A DNA stretch of 64,000 nucleotides, from the NCBI RefSeq assembly GCF_000336955.1, contig NZ_AOLI01000019.1, positions 384,813-448,812 of the forward strand. The letters run 5' to 3'. A program made the translations under genes and the position numbers. Below the pieces are notes generated by a model. It was not told where the DNA came from, did no database searches, and was given only the letters and a program-made list of their open reading frames with translations. The stretch is from Haloferax larsenii JCM 13917. Lineage in GTDB: Archaea > Halobacteriota > Halobacteria > Halobacteriales > Haloferacaceae. Below, one piece after another: positions 33,429 through 42,532 of the stretch (its first letter is position 1; each line of letters opens with the position of its first letter).

Positions 33429-33781
33429 TCGTTATCCTCCTTGAGTCGGGCCTCGCGGACGTCGTCTTCGAGGTCCAGCTCGGTCACACGGACGTTGCTG
33501 GCCTGAAGCGGACGCGGAACCTCTTCACCGTCGGCCTTGGCCACGGTGACGCCGTCGACGTAGATGACGGCGTCGGTGAGGTCGACCTCGGTGACTTCGC
33601 CTTCTTCGCCGGCGAAGTCGCCGCGGAGAACCTCGACGGTGTCGCCCGCGTTGACGCGGACGTTTCGCTGACCGTACTCCTCGCGGAGGTCGGTCGTCAG
33701 GGTTGCGCGGACCTGCTTTTGCCGCTCGTGGAGCGGGGCGTCGCGAGACTGAATTCGCTGTTTGCGCGGTTGTCGAGTCAT
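33425..33781 (-). CDS. rpl24: 50S ribosomal protein L24 (uL24)
   Basis: A 118-residue assembly initiator protein. The ATG at 33781 gives [20 protein letters not shown]; a TTG further upstream is less likely as it would run into L14. A KOW motif follows ([20 protein letters not shown]). It starts one base after the L14 stop. Confidence 0.94.
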   Translation of the reverse strand: MTRQPRKQRIQSRDAPLHERQKQVRATLTTDLREEYGQRNVRVNAGDTVEVLRGDFAGEEGEVTEVDLTDAVIYVDGVTVAKADGEEVPRPLQASNVRVTELDLEDDVREARLKEDNE

Positions 33782-33782
33782 A

Positions 33783-34181
33783 CTATACAATCATCGTAGC
33801 CGTCGATGCGATACTCCCGAAGCGCTCGGCCACTTCACGCGCGATGGGACCCTTGATTTCGGTCCCGCGAGGCTCTTCCATCTCGTCGATGATGACGGCG
33901 GCGTTGTCCTCGAACTTCACGCGCGTTCCGTCCGGCCGGCGGATAGATTTCCGCTGGCGGACGACAACGGCTTCGAGCACCTGGCGGCGCATCTCGGGGG
34001 TACCCTTGGTGACCGAGACGGTCACCTTGTCCCCGATGCCTGCCTTGGGGTGGCGGTTCTTCGTGCCGGAGTAACCCGCGACGCTGATAATCTTGAGTTC
34101 ACGTGCGCCAGTGTTGTCGGCACATGTGACCAGCGAACCGCGAGCGATTCCCTTGGTGATGTCTGCTTTGAGCGCTTCCAT
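33783..34181 (-). CDS. rpl14: 50S ribosomal protein L14 (uL14)
   Basis: The 132-residue protein sits at the subunit interface. [20 protein letters not shown] is the family signature. The ATG at 34181, whose A is also the last base of the S17 stop, is preferred to a GTG three bases upstream. Confidence 0.95.
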   Translation of the reverse strand: MEALKADITKGIARGSLVTCADNTGARELKIISVAGYSGTKNRHPKAGIGDKVTVSVTKGTPEMRRQVLEAVVVRQRKSIRRPDGTRVKFEDNAAVIIDEMEEPRGTEIKGPIAREVAERFGSIASTATMIV

Positions 34182-34525
34182 CACTCGTCACCTCCCATAA
34201 TCTCGACGACGACGTGGGATTTCGTCTTCGAGAGAGGTCGGGTCTCCGCAATTGTTACTTCGTCACCGACAGCGACGTCGTCGAGCACGCCCGGCACGTG
34301 TGCCGGGATGCGGGAACGTCGCTTCATGTAGCGGTCGTACTTCGGAACGAATACGTCGTACTCCCGCTCGACGATGACGGTCTTTTCCATGTCCGTCGAG
34401 ACGACCGTCCCCTCCAGGGTCTGACCCCGGACGGAGAGCGAGCCGTAGAACGGACACTTCTCATAGTCGTACGCCTCGGAGTCTTCTGGCTCCGGAGGCA
34501 TTGGAACGTCTAGTCCTATCGCCAT
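34181..34525 (-). CDS. rps17: 30S ribosomal protein S17 (uS17)
   Basis: A primary 16S rRNA-binding protein of 114 residues. An archaeal N-terminal extension ([20 protein letters not shown]) precedes the OB fold [20 protein letters not shown]. It overlaps rnp1 by ten bases. Confidence 0.95.
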   Translation of the reverse strand: MAIGLDVPMPPEPEDSEAYDYEKCPFYGSLSVRGQTLEGTVVSTDMEKTVIVEREYDVFVPKYDRYMKRRSRIPAHVPGVLDDVAVGDEVTIAETRPLSKTKSHVVVEIMGGDE

Positions 34526-34953
34526 TTCGAGTCACCTGTAGTTTCGGTGCGCAGGGCGGGTCGTGAGAGCAGTCGTGCGCCATCCACCGTAACGTAGGCC
34601 ACGCCCTCGCAATTCTCGGAGGAACTCCGAGAAGCGTCCGAGTGTGTCTCGGAACGCCGGTAAGACTGACTGGTTTCAAATCTACCAGCAGTTTCCGACC
34701 GAAGTTTGGACGTGGTCCCCGACACCTTCGCGGCGTCGGCGGCTTCATCTGTACGCGGAATTTCGAACTGGAATGTTGCGCCTTGCTTTGGCACCTGCCG
34801 CACCCGAGACCCGTCGTCGACCATGATGGTTTGCATGGTCTCGACGACGACACGCCCAGCTATCCCGACCAAGTCGGGGTTCGCTGCGTCGACGACCTCG
34901 ACGTCGAGGCCGTTGAGTTCGTGTCGTGTGAGTGTCTCGGGTGTGAGTGGCAT
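34516..34953 (-). CDS. rnp1: ribonuclease P protein component 1 (Rpp29/Pop4 homologue)
   Basis: This subunit of archaeal RNase P, which trims tRNA 5' leaders, has 145 residues. The Sm-like core is visible as [20 protein letters not shown] and [19 protein letters not shown] serine-rich low-complexity insert (about 80-118: [19 protein letters not shown]...) splits the core from the last strands ([17 protein letters not shown]); the insert seems longer than needed for the fold. The gene sits between L29 and S17 as in many archaea. Confidence 0.92.
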   Translation of the reverse strand: MPLTPETLTRHELNGLDVEVVDAANPDLVGIAGRVVVETMQTIMVDDGSRVRQVPKQGATFQFEIPRTDEAADAAKVSGTTSKLRSETAGRFETSQSYRRSETHSDASRSSSENCEGVAYVTVDGARLLSRPALRTETTGDSKWR

Positions 34954-34955
34954 CG

Positions 34956-35168
34956 TTATTCTTCGTCGAAGTCGCCTTCTTCGCGCTGGATCGTCTTGAT
35001 CCGCGCGACAGTGCGCTTCAGTTCGGCAACGCGACCGGGGTTGTCCGGTGCGCCACCCGCGGCCTGCACGGCCTTGGTGTTGAGCAGCTCGGTCTCGAGC
35101 TCTTCGAGCTCGGCTTCGCGCTCTGCAGCCGTCATGTCGCGGATTTCGTCAGTGTAGAGGATCGCCAT
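34956..35168 (-). CDS. rpl29: 50S ribosomal protein L29 (uL29)
   Basis: A 70-residue helical hairpin near the exit tunnel. [20 protein letters not shown] and the conserved [18 protein letters not shown] helix identify it. It starts one base after the S3 stop and ends three bases before rnp1. Confidence 0.95.
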   Translation of the reverse strand: MAILYTDEIRDMTAAEREAELEELETELLNTKAVQAAGGAPDNPGRVAELKRTVARIKTIQREEGDFDEE

Positions 35169-36065
35169 TTATTCCTCCTCCGTTTCGTCTTCGTCTTCCA
35201 TCTCGGCGACGAGGTCGGCCGCCTCTTCGGCGACGTCTTCGTCGAGTTCTTCCTCGACGGCTTCCTCGTCGTCGGCGTCGGCGTCGTCTTCGACGACTTC
35301 CTCGTCGTCGTCAACAACTTCCTCGACGGCTTCCTCGACGACTTCTTCGTCGACGGCGTCCGTCTCGGGTTCGGCTTCCTCGGAGACGTCCGGAACTTCT
35401 TCCGGCTCCTCTTCGAGGAGGTCCTCGACGCTCTCGGGCTCTTCGAACTGCTCGACCGCTTCGGGGTCTGCGTCTTCCTCGACTTCGAAGTCGTCGGGGA
35501 GGCGCGCTCCCGGCGGGATGATCTTGACGGTGACGCCAATGGTGCCGAGCTTCATGACTGCGACACCCTGGCCTTCGTCGACGATCTCCTGAGCAGGTTC
35601 GCCGTTGTGCTTGATGTAGCCGCGGTTGAACTTCTCCACGCGCGAGCGAGCACCAGTGACCTTTCCGGACAGGACGATTTCGGCACCGAGGGCGCCGGCG
35701 TCCATGATGCGGTCGATGGTCGTGTGACCCGCTTTGCGGAAGTACCAGCCACGCTCGAGTGCGTTGGCGAGGCGGTCGGCGACGATTCGGGCGTTGAGGT
35801 CCGGCTCGTCGACTTCCTGCACGTCGATCTGGGGGTCGTCGAGGTTGAATCGCTCTTCGAGTTCGCGGGTTACCTTACGGATGTTCTTCCCGCCTTTCCC
35901 GATGACCATCCCGGGCTTTTCGGCCTTGAGCACGATCTGAGTGCCCATCGGCGTCTTGGCGACGTCCATGCCGCCGTAGCCGGCGCGGCCGAGTTCCTCT
36001 GCGAAGAACTCGTCGATTTGGGACTTCTGCAGTCCGTCTTCGATGAATTGGTGTTCGTCAGCCAT
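35169..36065 (-). CDS. rps3: 30S ribosomal protein S3 (uS3) with long acidic tail
   Basis: A 298-residue protein at the mRNA entry site. The KH domain includes [20 protein letters not shown], followed by the S3 C-terminal domain ending near [20 protein letters not shown]. From about residue 212 the last ~86 residues are almost only Glu, Asp, Ala and Val, a halophile-specific tail with strongly biased base composition (repeated GAGGAA/GACGAC). Confidence 0.95.
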   Translation of the reverse strand: MADEHQFIEDGLQKSQIDEFFAEELGRAGYGGMDVAKTPMGTQIVLKAEKPGMVIGKGGKNIRKVTRELEERFNLDDPQIDVQEVDEPDLNARIVADRLANALERGWYFRKAGHTTIDRIMDAGALGAEIVLSGKVTGARSRVEKFNRGYIKHNGEPAQEIVDEGQGVAVMKLGTIGVTVKIIPPGARLPDDFEVEEDADPEAVEQFEEPESVEDLLEEEPEEVPDVSEEAEPETDAVDEEVVEEAVEEVVDDDEEVVEDDADADDEEAVEEELDEDVAEEAADLVAEMEDEDETEEE

Positions 36066-36526
36066 TATTCCTCGACCTCCTCGATGATGAGTTCGACGTC
36101 ACAGATTGGGGTGTTCCACGGGTCTGCCCGGCCGAATGCGCGGGGCTTCCGACCCGGACGTTCGCCGACCTTGTGGGCGGCGACGTGCTTGATCTCCATC
36201 GCAGGTCCGTCGAAGCCCTGTTCGGTCGCGTTGTTGCGAACGTTCTCCAGGAGCTCGAGGAACGCCTTGGACGCCTTCTCAGGGTATCGTCCTGCGTCCC
36301 AGCCCTCGATGTCGCTCCGGTGACCCACACCGGAGTTGTGCTGCTTGAACGGAACCGACCGCTCGCCGTCGATGACGGCTTCGAGGTACTCCTCTGCGTC
36401 GGCGACGGTCATCCCCTTGATGGCGCGGGAGATGGCCTTACTGTGCTTGATGCTGATGGGCCGGTCCCGGAGCATACCTTTGGCCGTGGTTTCCGGGTCG
36501 GCCTCGACGCTGTAGTTGATTCCCAT
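36065..36526 (-). CDS. rpl22: 50S ribosomal protein L22 (uL22)
   Basis: A 153-residue protein lining the exit tunnel. The sequence [40 protein letters not shown] and the loop [19 protein letters not shown] fit archaeal L22. It shares one base with S3. Confidence 0.95.
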   Translation of the reverse strand: MGINYSVEADPETTAKGMLRDRPISIKHSKAISRAIKGMTVADAEEYLEAVIDGERSVPFKQHNSGVGHRSDIEGWDAGRYPEKASKAFLELLENVRNNATEQGFDGPAMEIKHVAAHKVGERPGRKPRAFGRADPWNTPICDVELIIEEVEE

Positions 36527-36529
36527 GGT

Positions 36530-36952
36530 TTATTTGAGCGGCACGAACTTCGAAGACCGGGTCGCGCCGATACCGGCCTGACCGTGCTCGACCGACGTGC
36601 GGGTGAGCTGGAACTCGCCAAGGTAGTGTCCGATCATCTCGGGCTGAATCTTGACGCGCTCGAACTCTTTCCCGTCGTAGACGGCGAAGGTGAGCTCGAC
36701 GAAGGAAGGAAGAATCGGCATGTCACGCAGGTGCGTGCGGATAGGCGCGTTTGCCGTCTCCTCTTCCGTCTTGTCTCGGACCTTCTCGAGCAGCTTCTGC
36801 TGTTCGGTCGAGAGGCCACGGGTGATGGTTCGCCGCTGACGAGCGGGGAGCAGTTCCGCAACTTCTTCGAGCTCCATATCCTGCAGCTCTTCGAGCGTGT
36901 AGCCACGGTAGGTGAACTCACCTTCGCGGCCGGTACGGTATTGCGTGCTCAT
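36530..36952 (-). CDS. rps19: 30S ribosomal protein S19 (uS19)
   Basis: A 140-residue small-subunit head protein. The archaeal N-terminal part [20 protein letters not shown] precedes the core [20 protein letters not shown] and [18 protein letters not shown]. The gene order L2-S19-L22-S3 is standard. Confidence 0.95.
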   Translation of the reverse strand: MSTQYRTGREGEFTYRGYTLEELQDMELEEVAELLPARQRRTITRGLSTEQQKLLEKVRDKTEEETANAPIRTHLRDMPILPSFVELTFAVYDGKEFERVKIQPEMIGHYLGEFQLTRTSVEHGQAGIGATRSSKFVPLK

Positions 36953-36954
36953 GT

Positions 36955-37680
36955 TCAGTTACCTCCCTTTCCACCGCGACCGGTGCGCTTGGAGGCGATG
37001 TCACCGACCTTCCGGCCCGGCGGAGCGTTCCGCGAGACGGACTTCGGCTGACCTGGGTGCTGTCGGCCACCGCCACCGAACGGGTGGTCGACGGCGTTCA
37101 TGGCAACACCACGGACACGCGGCCACTTGATACCGCGCGCTTTCATCTTGTGGTACTTCTTCCCTGCCTTGACGAACGGCTTCTCCGTGCGGCCGCCACC
37201 GGCGACGACGCCGATGGTGGCTCGGCAGGTGGGGTTGAGGCGCTTGACCTCACCCGACGGCAGCTTCACGACAGCGACCTCGCGGTCGTGCGAGAGAAGC
37301 TGCGCGCTGACACCGGATGCGCGGGCGAACTTCCCACCGTCGCCGGGCTGACGCTCGACGTTACAGACGGGAACACCCTCGGGAATCTCGGCGAGTGGCA
37401 GCGTGTTGCCGGGCTTGATCTCGGCGGAGATGCCGATCTGAAGCTCTTCGCCGACGGCGACGCCCTCGGGGACGAGAATCATGCGCTGTTCGTCCTCGAA
37501 CTCGACGAGGGCGATAGGCGCACTGCGGGCGGGGTCGTGCTCGATGCTGACGACCGTGCCCGAGATGGTGCCGTCGTCCTCGGACTTCTTGTGCGAGAGT
37601 TCGGCCTTGTAGCGGTGCGACGGCGCCCGGAAAGTGGACGTACCGCGACCACGACGCTGGCCCTGAATGCGGCGTCCCAT
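36955..37680 (-). CDS. rpl2: 50S ribosomal protein L2 (uL2)
   Basis: A 241-residue protein near the peptidyl-transferase centre. [20 protein letters not shown] and the late motif [20 protein letters not shown], holding the conserved histidine, are unmistakable. Confidence 0.96.
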   Translation of the reverse strand: MGRRIQGQRRGRGTSTFRAPSHRYKAELSHKKSEDDGTISGTVVSIEHDPARSAPIALVEFEDEQRMILVPEGVAVGEELQIGISAEIKPGNTLPLAEIPEGVPVCNVERQPGDGGKFARASGVSAQLLSHDREVAVVKLPSGEVKRLNPTCRATIGVVAGGGRTEKPFVKAGKKYHKMKARGIKWPRVRGVAMNAVDHPFGGGGRQHPGQPKSVSRNAPPGRKVGDIASKRTGRGGKGGN

Positions 37681-37682
37681 GG

Positions 37683-37934
37683 TTAGAACACCCCAATTCG
37701 CGACGCGACTTCCTGCGCGTCGTCGTCTTCGGTGAGACGAACGGTTGCTTTCTTCTTTCCTTTCATCGTAACCTGCGTGTTGACTTTGTCGATGGTCACG
37801 TCGTAACGCGACTCGATTTCGTCTTTGATGTCAGACTTGGTCGCATCGACGTGAACGATGAACTGGAGCTTGTTGTCGAAGTCCATCGCGTTCATCGCCT
37901 TCTCTGTGACCAGCGGGTGTTCGATGATGCTCAT
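37683..37934 (-). CDS. rpl23: 50S ribosomal protein L23 (uL23)
   Basis: An 83-residue protein at the tunnel exit, a docking point for SRP and SecY. IEHPLVTEKAMNAMDFDNKL and VDKVNTQVTMKGKKKATVRL match the family (the first residue of the latter, V, is read as I in the sequence). It overlaps L4 by four bases. Confidence 0.95.
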   Translation of the reverse strand: MSIIEHPLVTEKAMNAMDFDNKLQFIVHVDATKSDIKDEIESRYDVTIDKVNTQVTMKGKKKATVRLTEDDDAQEVASRIGVF

Positions 37935-38677
37935 CGTTCTGCGACCTCCTCGAGTGCACTCTCGGTGAAGATGGTGAGGCGACCGGCGTGCGTACCGGGC
38001 GCGAGGTCCTCGGCGGAGACGTTCGCCGCGGTGGCGACGTCGACACCGGCGAGGTTGCGAGCAGCCTTCGAGGGCTCCTCGGCCGTCACGAAGAGAATGG
38101 ACTTCGGACGCGTGTACTTGCGGCCACGGAGCTTACCCTGGCCACTCTTCACCTTCTTGTTCTCTTCGGAGCGCTCGATGTCGCCGTAGACGCCAAGCGA
38201 CTGCAGGAGGTCGACGACCTCCTTCGTCTTGACGAGGTCATCGAAGTCGTCGGAGACGACGAGCGGGAGTTCGAGGTCGTCCTCGAACTCGTGCCCGCGC
38301 TCACGAACGAGTTCGGGGTTCGTCGTGGCGGCGAGTGCCGAGCGAACGGCGAGCTTACGCTCCTTTGTGTTGATTTCCTTGCCCTGGTCCTTCTCGGCCT
38401 TCGGCGGGTGTGCGCGGCGACCGGAGACGGCGTGCGGGACACGTCGGGCCACACCGTTCTGGCGTGGGTCGTGGGACATGCCGCGACCGCTGCCCATGGA
38501 CTCTGCCGGCGTTCGCATGCCGGCGTAAGGGTCGGAACCGTACGGCTGTTTTCGGTTAGCCTGCGCGGCGACGACAGCACGCTTGATGAGGTCCGGACGG
38601 TAGTCCGTCTCGAAGACCTCCGGCAGCTCGACGCTGCCTGCGTCCTCGCCGTTCAGGTTTCGGATAGTTGCCTGCAT
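37931..38677 (-). CDS. rpl4: 50S ribosomal protein L4 (uL4)
   Basis: A 248-residue archaeal L4 with the tunnel loop around GSGRGMSHDPRQNGVARRVP and a C-terminal part LFVTAEEPSKAARNLAGVDV (first residue I). L4 represses its own operon in bacteria; whether that holds here is unknown. Confidence 0.95.
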   Translation of the reverse strand: MQATIRNLNGEDAGSVELPEVFETDYRPDLIKRAVVAAQANRKQPYGSDPYAGMRTPAESMGSGRGMSHDPRQNGVARRVPHAVSGRRAHPPKAEKDQGKEINTKERKLAVRSALAATTNPELVRERGHEFEDDLELPLVVSDDFDDLVKTKEVVDLLQSLGVYGDIERSEENKKVKSGQGKLRGRKYTRPKSILFVTAEEPSKAARNLAGVDVATAANVSAEDLAPGTHAGRLTIFTESALEEVAER

Positions 38678-38680
38678 GGT

Positions 38681-39697
38681 TTATCCCTGGTTCGATGCGG
38701 TAGAGACGTAGCGCACCTCGGGGTCGAGGCGCGGCTGGTCGTTCGGCCGGACGGCCGGGCGGAACCGCAGAAGACGCTTGTTGGGGCCCGGAAGCGAGCC
38801 CTTGACGAGCGCGTAGTGCCCGTCGACCTCACCGTAGTTGACGAAGCCGCCGTCGACGGTCGGCTCGTCACCCTCACCGAGGTCGATGAGGCGCTTGTTG
38901 AGTTCGGTGCGCTGGTGGTAGCCGGTCTGACCGAGCTGCGGAACCGTCGAGCGAACGCGCGATGGGTTCCACGGGCCGAGGTTGCCAATACGGCGACGCC
39001 AGCCCTGGCGGGCGTGCTTGCCCTTCCGCTTCTGGACGCCCCATCGCTTGACGGGACCTTGCGTACCTTTCCCTTTCGTGACGCCGGCTGCGTCGAGGTA
39101 CTCACCAGCACGGAACACGTCGGACATCTCGTGTTCGCCACCCTCGCCAACGAGTTCGAGGGCGAAATCGGCGCGCTCCACGAGGGAGCCGCCACCGACG
39201 CGCGTCTCCATCACGTCGGGCTTCTTCTTCGGCACGTTCTTGAGTCCAGCCGGGACCGTGTGCGTGATGACGCGAAGGTCGTCGACTTCGCCGGCCTCGA
39301 CGGCCTCGCGAAGGGCTTCGGCGTCCTCCTCGAACGTGTCTTCTGCCGGAAGGTCGAGGACGCGGTCGAGTTCGTCGTGGAACTCACTCGCCCAGACCTC
39401 GGTCTTCGGCTTCATACCGTACGACGTCTGTTCGTAGGCTCGAACGGCGACAGCGCGCATCGGTGGCGTCTCGACGACGGTCACCGGAACGGCTTCCTCC
39501 ATCCCTTCTCGGGGGGAGTCGGCCTCGTCGTTGACCATCATGACGTGCGTCATGCCGGCCTTGTAGCCAGCGAAGCCCTGCAGTGCAGGGGACCCATCGT
39601 CACTTGGCCACGACTTGATGCGTGGGACCTCTTTGGTCGCACGCTTGCGCGGGCTGAAGCCCATCGAGCCTTTTCGTGGTCTGCTTGGTTGTGGCAT
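38681..39697 (-). CDS. rpl3: 50S ribosomal protein L3 (uL3)
   Basis: A 338-residue assembly protein. PRKGSMGFSPRKRATKEVPR, the central KGKGTQGPVKRWGVQKRKGK and WRRRIGNLGPWNPSRVRSTV are archaeal/eukaryotic L3 signatures. It starts four bases after the stop of the methyltransferase gene, the operon's first gene. Confidence 0.95.
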   Translation of the reverse strand: MPQPSRPRKGSMGFSPRKRATKEVPRIKSWPSDDGSPALQGFAGYKAGMTHVMMVNDEADSPREGMEEAVPVTVVETPPMRAVAVRAYEQTSYGMKPKTEVWASEFHDELDRVLDLPAEDTFEEDAEALREAVEAGEVDDLRVITHTVPAGLKNVPKKKPDVMETRVGGGSLVERADFALELVGEGGEHEMSDVFRAGEYLDAAGVTKGKGTQGPVKRWGVQKRKGKHARQGWRRRIGNLGPWNPSRVRSTVPQLGQTGYHQRTELNKRLIDLGEGDEPTVDGGFVNYGEVDGHYALVKGSLPGPNKRLLRFRPAVRPNDQPRLDPEVRYVSTASNQG

Positions 39698-39701
39698 ATG
39701 T

Positions 39702-40544
39702 TCACTCCGTGAGTGTCAGGGAGGCGAGTGAGGCGAACATCGCTTCTTCAGTTCGCACCACGTCGCTCCCCTGTCGCGGAATCGTATTGAGCCAGAGGTC
39801 GAACCCCGGACCAACGGAGGGTTCGACGTCTGCGACATCCTCGGGAGTCATCCCCAGCATGTCCGGAAGCCCACGGCCCGGCGAACCGAACACGACGGTC
39901 ATACCGTCGGCGTCGGCGATACGGGCTGTCAGTTCCCCCAGTCGGGGGACCGAAAGCGGCTCACCATAGCGAGACGTGGCGATTCGCACGCCCGCATCCG
40001 GTCTGCCGAGAGCTTCCGTGAGGTCCATGCGGGATACGTCGAACCCCGGAAGGGGCTCGTCGACGATCCTCGCACGGACCGGTTCTCGCGAAGAGATCCT
40101 GACAGCGACGCGCTCTCCCTCTGTGGCGTCCATCCCGGGAGGGACGAACAGGGAGATCGGGTGTTGCATTCCGCAATTGACCCGAACGCGGTCGTCAGGT
40201 CCGACCTCGGTCACGATTCCTTCTCGCAACGCGGGCAACTCGTCAGAGTCGTCCGCGGTCGTAGACGAGACGAGAACGGGCGGCAGGATACCAGCGTACC
40301 GGAGTTCGTCACGCTTGCCCCAGACCTCTTTGCGAAGGTATGGGGGCGTCGCAGCGTACCGAAGTACGGTTTCGACGAACTCGCCGCCCCACTTGTTCTC
40401 GCCATCTTCGTCGGGGAAGATGACGAGTTCGTCCGCCCGGAAGACCGCCGCCGCGCGGGCGACGTAGCCGAGTTTGCGAGTTGCCTCGCGTTGATCTTCG
40501 GCTTCCCGGACGAGTGAGGACGGCACGAGTACGCTGAGTGTCAT
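39702..40544 (-). CDS. SPOUT-superfamily RNA methyltransferase (COG2106-like)
   Basis: The 280-residue putative S-adenosylmethionine-dependent RNA methyltransferase is related to enzymes proposed to methylate rRNA uridine N3. The SPOUT knot is visible in TVVFGSPGRGLPDMLG and the C-terminal DLWLNTIPRQGSDVVRTEEA. An OB-fold insert sits at about 110-165. The ATG at 40544 is chosen because upstream sequence lacks coding character. It leads the S10-type operon, as known in several archaea, so it may act on the ribosome made by its neighbours. Confidence 0.82.
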   Translation of the reverse strand: MTLSVLVPSSLVREAEDQREATRKLGYVARAAAVFRADELVIFPDEDGENKWGGEFVETVLRYAATPPYLRKEVWGKRDELRYAGILPPVLVSSTTADDSDELPALREGIVTEVGPDDRVRVNCGMQHPISLFVPPGMDATEGERVAVRISSREPVRARIVDEPLPGFDVSRMDLTEALGRPDAGVRIATSRYGEPLSVPRLGELTARIADADGMTVVFGSPGRGLPDMLGMTPEDVADVEPSVGPGFDLWLNTIPRQGSDVVRTEEAMFASLASLTLTE

Positions 40545-40774
40545 GCCGGATTCATCCTCGTCTCGTCTAGACTGTGGCGTTTCTACCGGGGGGTTACCTA
40601 AAAGAGTAGCGAATCCATTCTCGGGTGATATGGCGTCCCACGCCTTCGTTTGTGGCGGATTGGCGAATGACTCGTGGTACTGAATCACGCGGTGTCAGAT
40701 AGGTCCGTTTCACTGAATCTCACGTGGTAGCAGGTACCGCGCTGTCGCCCGATTTCTCCCCCGTTTCGCAAGTC

Positions 40775-40783
40775 TTATTTATG
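40775..40783 (+). promoter_or_regulatory. TATA box of the tRNA-Gly pair
   Basis: TTATTTATG lies about 50-58 bases before the first tRNA-Gly; both tRNAs follow with a 12-base spacer and are probably cut from one precursor. Confidence 0.55.
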
Positions 40784-40833
40784 AACCCGGCATTATCCAG
40801 AAACGCAGCAGAACGCAACGATACCCGCGGAAT

Positions 40834-40904
40834 GCGCTGGTAGTGTAGTGGTATCACGTGACCTTGCCATGGTCACAACCTGGGTTCAAATCCCAGCCAG
40901 CGCA
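40834..40904 (+). tRNA. tRNA-Gly (GCC), first copy
   Basis: A 71-nt cloverleaf: acceptor GCGCTGG/CCAGCGC, anticodon loop TTGCCAT with anticodon GCC, T-arm CTGGG-TTCAAAT-CCCAG, and discriminator A. It differs from the second copy only in paired acceptor positions. Confidence 0.96.
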
Positions 40905-40916
40905 CTTCCACCACAT

Positions 40917-40987
40917 GCGTCGGTAGTGTAGTGGTATCACGTGACCTTGCCATGGTCACAACCTGGGTTCAAATCCCAGCCGACGCA
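40917..40987 (+). tRNA. tRNA-Gly (GCC), second copy
   Basis: Same body as the first copy, but acceptor GCGTCGG/CCGACGC. The change at two positions is compensated on the other strand, so both fold. The 3' end of this copy is the one duplicated in the two downstream palindromes. Confidence 0.96.
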
Positions 40988-41055
40988 CTTCTTCGGAACA
41001 CAAACCTCCGAGAGACCTCCGTGTCTCTTGGTTCTGTGAGGATAAATGTGAGACA

Positions 41056-41125
41056 CTGGGATTCTGAACTAGCGAGCGAACGCTAGTGAGCGAGTGAAGT
41101 TCACAATCCCAGCCGACGCACTTCT
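41056..41125 (+). repeat. tRNA-Gly-end palindromic element, copy 1
   Basis: The left arm CTGGGATTcTGAAC (41056-41069) is the reverse complement of the tRNA-Gly T-loop and T-stem. The core CTAGCGagcgaaCGCTAG then GTGAGCGAGTGAA follows. The right arm GTTCAcaATCCCAG runs on into CCGACGCACTTCT, so bases 41105-41125 repeat the tRNA 3' end and its flank (40972-40992) exactly. The layout equals that at tRNA-Val. Confidence 0.75.
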
Positions 41126-41192
41126 ACAACGAGCCTACCTTCCGAGCGACCGCTGTGCGTGTCGCTCGGACTGTGAGTCGCGAATGCGAGAA

Positions 41193-41266
41193 CTGGGATT
41201 TGAATCAGGGAGCGACGCGAACGAAGTGAGCAGAGCGACTGAGGTTCACAATCCCAGCCGACGAGT
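41193..41266 (+). repeat. tRNA-Gly-end palindromic element, copy 2
   Basis: The left arm CTGGGATTTGAA is the exact reverse complement of the functional T-arm segment. The core GGGAGCGACGCG...GTGAGC...GCGACTGAG ends in GTTCAcaATCCCAGCCGACG (to 41263), where homology to the tRNA 3' end stops. It lies four bases before the end of the DUF3179 gene. Confidence 0.75.
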
Positions 41267-41269
41267 ACG

Positions 41270-42451
41270 TCAGTTCGCATCTTCCCCATACACACTCGTT
41301 TCAGGATAGAACCCGGACCAGCCGAGCCAGAACATCGGTGGGTGGTCGTTCGCCCGGGTCAAGTCACGGGTCGCCTGCGGACCAGAGACTCCCGCACCGG
41401 TCGACCGCTGCCACCTCGTTGCACCCGCCGAGAATCGACTCGGTCCGTCTGCAGAGAAGTGCAACGTCTGCCTCTCACCCCGGCGCTCGTAGGCGACGAG
41501 CGTATTCCCCGGTGCCACGGTGACGACGACCGGAAGCCCGCCCACGTCGTCGTTGACGACACCCTCACGCCGAACAGTTTCGAACGGATAGGCGCGAGCA
41601 GCGTCGCCGTGAGCGACTCCGAGTACCAGCGACCGAGGATGTAGGCCATCCGAACCCGTGCCGAATCCGATGACTGACGGTGAGTCTCGACGATACTTCG
41701 GGATGAAGTAGTCGAACGTCGCCTCACGTCCGCGGATGGTGTTCGACTGCGGTGGTGGCAAGAGAACGTCCGTTTCTGGATGTTCAGCACTCCACGCTCC
41801 CCACGTCGTGAGCGACGAGGGTCGAATCGTGAGTTCGGTGCCAGTTAGCGGGCCGTTGATTGCTGTCGCGAGCAACTGCGACCACAGGCTCTCTGTTGCC
41901 CGGTCGTAGAGAACGAGGTCCGAGCGCCAGAGATAGCCCGAGACGCCGAAAGTGGTCGTAGACCCACCGACGACCCGGTCGACGACGACACTGCTCCCAC
42001 AGAGTACACAGTAGGTGACGGCGATTGGACCACCGAATGTGTCGTTGACAATCTCGTGCCAATCGAGTATTCGAAGTGGGTACGCCCGCGCTCTGTCCCC
42101 GTCTGTGAGGCCGATAACGGGTGCGTCGCCCGGGAGCGTGGTCGATTCTGCACGCGAGTCATCTGGGAGGGAAAGGCCGTCCCAGTCGTCCCCGAATACT
42201 GGGTCGACAATCGCCGGGATATGGTCGCGCGTTAGGGGAGAACGCATCTCGCGCCGGGAGACTGGAAGCGTGACCTCGCCACGCCGTGGAAGGCGACCAT
42301 CGGGTCGCGGGGACGACGTGTTGGAAGTCGTCGCGTTTCTCACGGAGGGCAGGTCGTCGCCGGTGACGCGACTCCCCGGAAGGGTGACGCACCCAGCGAG
42401 TCCAACGCCCGCAACTCCGGCGAGTCTGGCGAGGTAGTCCCGGCGGTCCAT
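41270..42451 (-). CDS. DUF3179 Tat lipoprotein
   Basis: The 393-residue exported protein begins MDRRDYLARLAGVAGVGLAG with a twin-arginine signal and lipobox LAGC. The body carries the DUF3179 hallmark AYPLRILDWHEIVNDTFGG followed by TYCVLCGSSVVVDR (two cysteines), and a second, weaker copy of the first element near AYPFETVRREGVVNDDVGG. The function is unknown; the CxxC and histidine suggest a metal or redox site outside the cell. Its 3' end abuts the tRNA-Gly palindromes. Confidence 0.85.
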   Translation of the reverse strand: MDRRDYLARLAGVAGVGLAGCVTLPGSRVTGDDLPSVRNATTSNTSSPRPDGRLPRRGEVTLPVSRREMRSPLTRDHIPAIVDPVFGDDWDGLSLPDDSRAESTTLPGDAPVIGLTDGDRARAYPLRILDWHEIVNDTFGGPIAVTYCVLCGSSVVVDRVVGGSTTTFGVSGYLWRSDLVLYDRATESLWSQLLATAINGPLTGTELTIRPSSLTTWGAWSAEHPETDVLLPPPQSNTIRGREATFDYFIPKYRRDSPSVIGFGTGSDGLHPRSLVLGVAHGDAARAYPFETVRREGVVNDDVGGLPVVVTVAPGNTLVAYERRGERQTLHFSADGPSRFSAGATRWQRSTGAGVSGPQATRDLTRANDHPPMFWLGWSGFYPETSVYGEDAN

Positions 42452-42532
42452 TCTTCATACTTGGACCGCACCCGACCAAAAGCCGACTCTGCTGGGAGAC
42501 AGTAGCGCACAAGCGCAGGAGGGGGCGCACGG

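Noticed and set aside
34182-34184. GTG start for ribosomal protein L14
   Set aside because: The next codon is an ATG giving the standard MEALKAD N-terminus and a stop/start overlap with S17.
40545-40688. Longer N-terminus for the SPOUT methyltransferase
   Set aside because: The extension has no family similarity, and the ATG at 40544 starts directly with the first strand of the fold.
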